Shown: piece by piece, positions 23,870-27,616 of the stretch
How positions within the stretch are numbered: the first letter of the stretch is position 1
How the letters are laid out: each line of letters opens with the position of its first letter
Source: a virus
IMG/VR virus record: IMGVR_UViG_3300007735_000564
Span: 1-27,616 of that record
DNA: 27,616 nucleotides
Direction: 5' to 3' (one strand)
Program-made: the position numbers and the translations under genes
The notes under the pieces: generated by a model
The model's database searches: none
Told to the model about the DNA's origin: nothing
The model's input: only the letters and a program-made list of their open reading frames with translations

Positions 23870-23883
23870 AGACGTACTATCCC

Positions 23884-23925
23884 CTCCCGCGAGAGCGGGA
23901 GAGGGTAGTCTGCCACTAGGGGCAG
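23884..23925 (+). other. Two hairpins in an early intergenic gap
   Basis: CTCCCGC-GAGA-GCGGGAG (23884-23901) is a 7-bp stem closed by a GNRA-type tetraloop, followed by CTGCC/GGCAG (23910-23925). No U-run follows, so termination is uncertain; processing or stabilisation of the early message is a good alternative. Confidence 0.5.
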
Positions 23926-23947
23926 AGTTAAGAGAAAGAGGGCAAGT

Positions 23948-24040
23948 GTGGACGCATTAGAGGCGCTAATAGCTGCGGGAATTGTAAAGATTATCCCCGT
24001 AGGATACGAAAAAGCGGAAGAGGGAGAGAATAATGAATAG
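23948..24040 (+). CDS. Short acidic peptide (30 aa)
   Basis: GTG start at 23948, six bases after the junction motif AGAGGGCAAG; the frame ends at TAG 24038-24040 and overlaps the next gene. The peptide has a hydrophobic helix (ALEALIAAGIVKIIPVG) and an acidic tail. Supported mainly by the ribosome-site cassette and coupling; it may be only a translational leader. Confidence 0.45.
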   Translation: MDALEALIAAGIVKIIPVGYEKAEEGENNE

Positions 24041-24155
24041 CAAGTGCGAGCAATGCGGGTCAATTTTGGATCTATTGACTGCGTTTACGCTTTATAAAGT
24101 GTGCGGTAAATGTACGCGGGCTAACCATAAAGCAATGGCAAGGGGAGGCAAGTAA
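24033..24155 (+). CDS. Zinc-ribbon microprotein (40 aa)
   Basis: ATG at 24033 after GAGGGAGAG; the TAA overlaps the next ATG. CEQC and CGKC pairs about 20 residues apart make a mini zinc ribbon, with a basic tail (RANHKAMARGGK). TATAAAGTGTGCG-TAAATG is shared with the gene at 22881, which suggests duplication or recombination between the two. Confidence 0.7.
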   Translation: MNSKCEQCGSILDLLTAFTLYKVCGKCTRANHKAMARGGK

Positions 24156-24298
24156 TGAGCAGAGCTAAGGTATACACACGCCTACGCGATAGCGTAACGG
24201 GCGAGATAGTGGGAGAGGGCGAGCTATCGCAAGCGAGAGCGCGGGCGATTATTAAGGCTTACGCGCTCGCGGGGCTTACAGTAGAGGCGGTAGCGTAA
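24155..24298 (+). CDS. Small hypothetical protein (47 aa)
   Basis: Coupled by TAATG on both sides, with GGGGAGGCAAG before its ATG. The sequence SRAKVYTRLRDSVTGEIVGE, then ELSQARARAIIKAYALAGL, TVEAVA predicts a beta hairpin followed by a helix. No family is recognised. Confidence 0.65.
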   Translation: MSRAKVYTRLRDSVTGEIVGEGELSQARARAIIKAYALAGLTVEAVA

Positions 24299-24414
24299 TG
24301 GCGCTCTGTATAGCTTGCGGGCGTAAAGCGACACTATCTATCTATTCCCGTATTTATAGCGTAGAGATAACCGTGTGCCGAGAGTGCGCGATTAAGAGAG
24401 AGGGCAAGCAATGA
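24298..24414 (+). CDS. Zinc-ribbon microprotein (38 aa)
   Basis: ATG at 24298 in a TAATG overlap. CIAC near the start and CREC near the end form a compact zinc ribbon around a beta hairpin (ATLSIYSRIYSVEITV). The end of the gene carries the GAGAGAGGGCAAG cassette, giving a REGKQ C-terminus. Confidence 0.7.
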   Translation: MALCIACGRKATLSIYSRIYSVEITVCRECAIKREGKQ

Positions 24415-24584
24415 AAGAGCTAGAGCAATTCTTAAACGTAGAGGCAGAGTGGATACTAGAGCGCCTTAGTACCGGTACAGAAAGTAATGACCGCAATTAC
24501 TATCAAGGGCGGTTAGATCAGCTCGCGCAAGTGCGCCGTTACTTATCTATGCCTCAACTTATGAGAGAGAGGGCGAGCAAGTGA
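24411..24584 (+). CDS. Small charged helical protein (57 aa)
   Basis: ATG overlapping the previous stop as ATGA. It is helical and charged (MKELEQFLNVEAEWILERLS, then GRLDQLAQVRRYLSM); the shifted-frame cassette gives RERASK at the end. No known family. Confidence 0.65.
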   Translation: MKELEQFLNVEAEWILERLSTGTESNDRNYYQGRLDQLAQVRRYLSMPQLMRERASK

Positions 24585-24766
24585 AATCACTAGAAGATTT
24601 TAGCCCGCTAGAGAAGATTAGAGCTATTGACGGCGCGACACAGCGCAATAGTGAAGGGCGCTATTTTTACATAGATCATAGAGGCTATCACTACGGCTAT
24701 ACAGCGCACTTTACGGGCGCTTATGTCTGTTACACGTGCGGTAATCTATGTGACTGCGGTGAATAG
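24581..24766 (+). CDS. Small protein with Cys cluster (61 aa)
   Basis: The GTG at 24581 overlaps the previous TGA (GTGA) behind GAGAGAGGGCGAGCAA. The N-terminal half is charged; the C-terminal half has aromatic beta strands (GRYFYIDHRGYHYGYTAHF) ending CYTCGNLCDCGE, four Cys fit for one metal. Function unknown. Confidence 0.7.
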   Translation: MKSLEDFSPLEKIRAIDGATQRNSEGRYFYIDHRGYHYGYTAHFTGAYVCYTCGNLCDCGE

Positions 24767-24775
24767 TTAGGGTAT

Positions 24776-24832
24776 AGTAAGGGATAGTGGTACGCCACCC
24801 GCGCTTACTCTCTCCTCTCGGTAGGGGGAGAG
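24776..24832 (+). other. Hairpins in an early intergenic gap
   Basis: AGTAAG and CTTACT enclose GTGG-TACG-CCAC (24776-24809), followed at once by CTCTCC / GGAGAG (24810-24832). The gap of 127 bases is the longest within the early operon and has no gene of its own. No U-run follows the stems. Confidence 0.5.
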
Positions 24833-24893
24833 GGTGAGGGCGAGAGGTAGATCACCTCATAACACGAATAAGAGAGAGCAAGAGGGCAAGTAA

Positions 24894-25031
24894 ATGAGCA
24901 ATGTATGGAGTGCAGCAGTAACCGATGAAATGGTAAGCAGCTTAAACAGTAATGAAATAAGCCTATTGGTAGAGGCACTTAATGACTCTGTAATGGAGAT
25001 CTGCCAAAATTATGGGATAGAGGGCAAGTAA
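24894..25031 (+). CDS. Small acidic protein (45 aa)
   Basis: ATG after AGAGGGCAAGTAA; the TAA overlaps the next ATG. The sequence MSNVWSAAVTDEMVSSLNSN, EISLLVEALNDSVMEICQNY predicts two helices; the cassette encodes the IEGK end. No family is recognised. Confidence 0.65.
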   Translation: MSNVWSAAVTDEMVSSLNSNEISLLVEALNDSVMEICQNYGIEGK

Positions 25032-25180
25032 TGAATAAGTGTGACGACTGCGAGAGCGAGATCACGCTCACGCTAGAGGCTTATGGTAACGGGCAGCTAA
25101 TGAGAATTGACTGCCCTCAATGTGGCGTTAGCTACGATACTAATTTAGATCCGATAGAGGGAGAGAGGGCAAGCAAGTGA
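25031..25180 (+). CDS. Zinc-ribbon microprotein (49 aa)
   Basis: TAATG overlap with the previous gene. CDDC near the start and CPQC at 28-31 flank a beta hairpin (EITLTLEAYGNGQLMRID), the typical shape of a zinc ribbon. The end reads GERASK from the junction cassette in a second frame. Confidence 0.7.
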   Translation: MNKCDDCESEITLTLEAYGNGQLMRIDCPQCGVSYDTNLDPIEGERASK

Positions 25181-25443
25181 GTGACTTACAGACTATGGAT
25201 GCGGTAATTAGGTGGCGCGATACGCAAGAGGAGGTGGGCGTTACGTTAGCCCGTATCCCTTATGAGTGGCGCGATAAATTAGATCAGCACCCGCAAGATG
25301 AAGCTATTTTTTATTGGCTAACCGAGCAAGAGTGGCACTTAATCGGTCACTTCGCGTTTGCTAATGAGGAGTGGGAATTGGTAGAGCTTAACGGCGATAG
25401 GTTAGATCCCGATACAGGCACGTATGAGAGAGAGGGCAAGTAA
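25177..25443 (+). CDS. Small acidic aromatic protein (88 aa)
   Basis: GTG start at 25177 (GTGA overlap) behind GAGAGAGGGCAAGCAA. Tryptophan-rich and acidic: PYEWRDKLDQHPQDEAIFYW, then EQEWHLIGHFAFANEEWELV. It resembles many small early phage proteins of the type that bind host enzymes, but no family is recognised. The cassette supplies the REGK end. Confidence 0.7.
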   Translation: MSDLQTMDAVIRWRDTQEEVGVTLARIPYEWRDKLDQHPQDEAIFYWLTEQEWHLIGHFAFANEEWELVELNGDRLDPDTGTYEREGK

Positions 25444-25788
25444 ATGATAGATCCACTATGTAAGAATTGTGGCTATGAGTCTAGTGAATTAAGCAAGCTA
25501 GGCTATTGCCATAATTGCCAAAATGCTTACTATCTAGGCAGCATAAGCAAGAGAGTAAGTGAAAATACAAAGCAAGAGATACTAGAGATAACCGATAGTG
25601 ATAAGAGTTTCTCTAATTTCATTGACGGTATAGAGTCGCTAGAGGGACAGACACTAGGGCTAGTAACAGATGTAGCAAGCATAGACGGTGAGGAGCTAAC
25701 CGATTATGAGTGTCTAGAGATTATTAGAGACATACTAGATCTCGCAGCTGCTTACCGCTCTAGAGAGAAAGGGCAGTGGGATGAGTAA
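25444..25788 (+). CDS. Zinc-ribbon protein with acidic helical tail (114 aa)
   Basis: The ATG directly follows the previous TAA, after GAGAGAGGGCAAG. Residues 6-26 form a zinc knuckle pair (CKNC and CHNC); the remaining 85 residues are acidic with helices (EILEITDSDKSFSNFIDG, ECLEIIRDILDLAAAYRS). The N-terminal ribbon could bind nucleic acid or protein while the acidic part mimics or binds a partner; this is speculation. Confidence 0.7.
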   Translation: MIDPLCKNCGYESSELSKLGYCHNCQNAYYLGSISKRVSENTKQEILEITDSDKSFSNFIDGIESLEGQTLGLVTDVASIDGEELTDYECLEIIRDILDLAAAYRSREKGQWDE

Positions 25789-26002
25789 AGAATACACGTA
25801 TGTAATCGTCTATAAAGAGGGCGAGGGGTGGGAGATAGATACCGAGTCGGAGGAGCAATTCTTTCCTAACGGCACTATTTACGACACTGATACGAGAGAG
25901 TGGGAATACGGTTACTTAGGTGACGGTGAGTTTAATGCTAATGAGAAAGCCGTTACCGAGCAGCTATGTAAGGCACTAGACACTATGAACGGAGAGATCT
26001 AA
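25781..26002 (+). CDS. Small acidic protein (73 aa)
   Basis: ATG overlaps the end of the previous gene by eight bases, with AAAGGGCAG upstream. The sequence is acidic with beta strands (KEYTYVIVYKEGEGWEIDTE, WEYGYLGDGEFNANEKA). No family is recognised; its charge is typical of early inhibitors or DNA mimics. Confidence 0.65.
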   Translation: MSKEYTYVIVYKEGEGWEIDTESEEQFFPNGTIYDTDTREWEYGYLGDGEFNANEKAVTEQLCKALDTMNGEI

Positions 26003-26229
26003 TGGAATACGATTATCGGGTTACTTTCATAACCGATTACCTTACGATTACTACTAATGTGAGCCTTAATTTAGACGACACTATTGGTAATTGCAGTGAG
26101 GAGGCAAGCGAGCAAGCCCGTATTAACGGGATGAATAATGTTGTGGATGAGCTAGGACGCTTTGACGAGACACTCATTAACGACATAACCGTAACGCTAT
26201 TACTAAAGGATGAGGAGATAGAGCTATGA
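26002..26229 (+). CDS. Small acidic protein (75 aa)
   Basis: TAATG overlap with CGGAGAG upstream. A beta strand start (DYRVTFITDYLTITTNVSLN) is followed by an acidic helix region and a final strand (DITVTLLLKDEEIEL). No family is recognised. Confidence 0.65.
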   Translation: MEYDYRVTFITDYLTITTNVSLNLDDTIGNCSEEASEQARINGMNNVVDELGRFDETLINDITVTLLLKDEEIEL

Positions 26230-26495
26230 GCTACGAGCCACCACTAGATGACCCTATCGCTACTGGCGCGGTAATCACAGGGCTAAGTGAACACTACGGC
26301 TACCAATGTGAGATGTGCGGGAGCGAGTGGGTGAGGTATGAACACTTAGACGGTAAAGACTGCGAGGAGGACTGCGAAGATCCGTGTCTAATTCGCTGCT
26401 GTAATGAGGAAGAGTGCGGGGGAGCAGCTATTTATCTTGACCCCGATAATGTAAATGAAAGCTACGACACATTAGAGGAGATGTACGGTGAATAA
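26226..26495 (+). CDS. Cys-rich acidic zinc protein (89 aa)
   Basis: ATGA overlap with GAGGAG upstream. Ten Cys residues: CEMC at 28-31, then CEEDCEDPC and IRCCNEEEC, with His nearby, enough for two metal ions in a very acidic protein. The N-terminal half (PPLDDPIATGAVITGLSEHY) is also found in style in small phage early proteins. Function unknown. Confidence 0.7.
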   Translation: MSYEPPLDDPIATGAVITGLSEHYGYQCEMCGSEWVRYEHLDGKDCEEDCEDPCLIRCCNEEECGGAAIYLDPDNVNESYDTLEEMYGE

Positions 26496-26796
26496 ATACA
26501 AAATAACCTTGGAACTTACAACTGAATACAATCCTAATACGTGGAATTGGCACGAAATCGTGGGGCTTTATCCTAACGAAGAGTTATTCGTGGCAGTAGA
26601 AGAAATGGAGAGAGAAATGACTGAACCGACAAAAGAATACTGGCAAGCTAAAGCGCAATTATGCGAGAGGGTGGCTATGGATCAGTTGCTTAAAGCCGAT
26701 AGTGCTGGAGCAATGAGAAACTTAGAGCGTATGGTGTACGCTTTAAGCCGTGTAGAAGGTATAGTAACGAGAGAGGGAGAGGGCGATAATGCGTGA
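26488..26796 (+). CDS. Small helical protein (102 aa)
   Basis: The GTG at 26488 follows GAGGAG and overlaps the previous gene by eight bases. The N-terminal part is beta (KYKITLELTTEYNPNTWNWH), the rest helical (AVEEMEREMTEPTKEYWQAK, CERVAMDQLLKADSAGAMRN). The last codons hold a variant of the junction cassette. No family is recognised. Confidence 0.65.
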   Translation: MNKYKITLELTTEYNPNTWNWHEIVGLYPNEELFVAVEEMEREMTEPTKEYWQAKAQLCERVAMDQLLKADSAGAMRNLERMVYALSRVEGIVTREGEGDNA

Positions 26797-27007
26797 TACT
26801 ACTGTGGTAAAAACCAAAACCTGTAGGATTTGTAACAAGTACGAATTATGGGTTCTTGATAGCGTAGACGTACAAAGATGGCAAAATGGGGAGCTTATAC
26901 AAGATGTATTCCCTAAGATGTCCATAGATGAGAGAGAAATTTTAATAACTGGTACGCACGGTGCGTGCTGGGACAAATTATTTCCAAAGGAGGACGACAA
27001 TGAGTGA
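26789..27007 (+). CDS. Conserved small phage protein with CRIC and IQDVFP motifs (72 aa)
   Basis: ATG behind GAGAGGGCGATA. The order CRICNK, VQRWQNGELIQDVFPKMSID, EREILITGTHGACWDKLF matches a small family common in phages of cyanobacteria and actinobacteria (CxxC ... W--G--IQDaFP-LS--ERE-LISG---CWD--F). The Cys pair and the late Cys near Trp may hold zinc. Function unknown. Confidence 0.85.
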   Translation: MRDTTVVKTKTCRICNKYELWVLDSVDVQRWQNGELIQDVFPKMSIDEREILITGTHGACWDKLFPKEDDNE

Positions 27008-27251
27008 GGTAATTACATTTCACCCGAAAGTATCGCCACTATTTACCTTCTATGAGGTGGTAGAGGGCGAGGGCAACGCTGTATGGGGCGGTAACGACCC
27101 GATAGAGGCAGTCCAATGGCTACGCCGTAGCCCTGTGAACTCACGCCTACTGGTATCAGGCTGGGACGCAGAGGGAGAGGACGCTATGCTCGTCGGGCAA
27201 CCCTTAGACATCACAAAGATAGTATTCGCCACGTTAGCGGGAGTCCTATGA
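27000..27251 (+). CDS. Small hypothetical protein (83 aa)
   Basis: The ATG at 27000 has AAAGGAGG at the right distance; a longer frame from 26961 has no ribosome site. Beta-alpha pattern: SPLFTFYEVVEGEGNAVWGG, then DPIEAVQWLRRSP, then RLLVSGWDAEGEDAML, then LDITKIVFATLAGVL. This resembles compact phage proteins that carry a single small domain, but I cannot name it. Confidence 0.7.
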   Translation: MSEVITFHPKVSPLFTFYEVVEGEGNAVWGGNDPIEAVQWLRRSPVNSRLLVSGWDAEGEDAMLVGQPLDITKIVFATLAGVL

Positions 27252-27322
27252 TACTGGGGATTATCGGAGTAATGGTACTCTTCTACCTATTGCTAGTAGC
27301 TGAGGATAAACTTAATGACTAA
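27248..27322 (+). CDS. Membrane micropeptide (24 aa)
   Basis: ATGA overlap with GGGAG upstream. Almost the whole peptide is one hydrophobic helix (ILGIIGVMVLFYLLLVA) with an acidic tail (EDKLND). Tiny single-span peptides like this occur in early phage operons; a role at the host membrane is inferred. Confidence 0.55.
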   Translation: MILGIIGVMVLFYLLLVAEDKLND

Positions 27323-27616
27323 TGAGCAGGAGAGCAAGACGGTCAGTGGCAAGCAAGCCATTTCGTACCGTAACTACAGACGAGCGAGAGATCGCGCACT
27401 GGTGAGGCTTACACACGCTTACCCCGACACGTACAGGCAACTGTTAGCAGAGGAGAAAGCCTTTGATGAGGTTAATGGTAAGAAGTGGGTTGGTATTACT
27501 GGTAGTACTAACCTTGTTGTGGGTATTCATACCCGCGCCAACGGTGCGGTTGGAATTATCGCAGCACAAGCCAGCAATACCGATAGTCAAGACCAAAGCT
27601 ACAATGGAGGAGAAGA
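27315..27616 (+). CDS. Conserved phage protein with RNYRRARDRAL motif (partial at right edge)
   Basis: ATG at 27315 after GAGGATAAACTTA; the frame is open to the window edge (100 residues visible). The segment AISYRNYRRARDRALVRLTH, then YPDTYRQLLAEEKAFDE, is a basic helical region I recall from phage proteins of unknown function (RNYRRARDRAL--L---YP--Y--LL-eE). The following part is less conserved. A competing 27-codon frame from 27322 is rejected in favour of this one. Confidence 0.7.
   Translation, partial: MTNEQESKTVSGKQAISYRNYRRARDRALVRLTHAYPDTYRQLLAEEKAFDEVNGKKWVGITGSTNLVVGIHTRANGAVGIIAAQASNTDSQDQSYNGGE

Noticed and set aside
27322-27405. A 27-codon frame beginning at the stop of the membrane micropeptide
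   Set aside because: It is out of frame with the longer open frame from 27315, which carries a conserved phage motif and a better spaced ribosome site.

Overview
The window is a piece of a tailed bacteriophage genome (Caudoviricetes) or an integrated or metagenomic copy of one. It carries a large terminase with an N-terminal helix-turn-helix, a portal, a scaffold-like protein, an HK97-fold-type major capsid protein, a connector-like protein, a collagen-like fibre and two carbohydrate-binding-type fibres. It shows no rRNA, tRNA, CRISPR array, transposase, integrase or bacterial housekeeping gene. Several small proteins resemble families I associate with aquatic phages and phages of actinobacteria: the DUF6321-like and DUF6496-like basic proteins, a YEIQGNYGYGW protein, an IQD-FP-S--ERE---G protein and a small membrane protein ending GYCIG-M-EC. 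The host cannot be read from the sequence; a freshwater or marine actinobacterium is my weak guess. No tape measure, tail tube or sheath gene is visible in about 22 kb of contiguous structural genes, so a short-tailed (podovirus-like) virion is most likely.

Layout: two divergent units leave a non-coding hub at about 21.77-22.63 kb. Leftward (minus strand, 21769 down to 1) runs the late module in this order: terminase, Cys-rich 25-aa microprotein, portal, four small genes, a 1741-aa virion protein with two companions of about 400 aa, scaffold, major capsid protein, small head genes, four small Lys/Ala-rich proteins, a collagen-like fibre with its upstream beta-domain partner, a glycosyltransferase, a connector, and finally the fibre and receptor-binding proteins plus a truncated zinc-finger gene at the left edge. 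Rightward (plus strand, 22634 to 27616) runs a tightly packed chain of about 22 small genes, nearly all overlapping as ATGA, GTGA, TAATG or TAGTG. Many encode miniature CxxC zinc-binding proteins or small acidic proteins, and two encode single-span membrane peptides. This looks like the early or host-takeover region; replication genes must lie to the right of the window.

The hub between the units has two halves. The half next to the terminase is a run of at least eight inverted repeats that would form a heavily folded leader on the late transcript, or a packaging site. The half next to the early genes carries iteron-like GCAGCTCTA repeats spaced 29-30 bp apart, a perfect 16-bp tandem repeat, a promoter-like TTGACT element and an AGTAC-G-GTACT palindrome, as expected of an origin or an operator region.

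Points most worth following: the hairpin array and repeats of the hub; the stereotyped GAGAGAGGGCAAG gene-junction cassette in the early region; the cluster of zinc-ribbon microproteins that share DNA-level similarity; and the pairing of a glycosyltransferase with a Thr-rich collagen-like fibre, which suggests glycosylated virion fibres.
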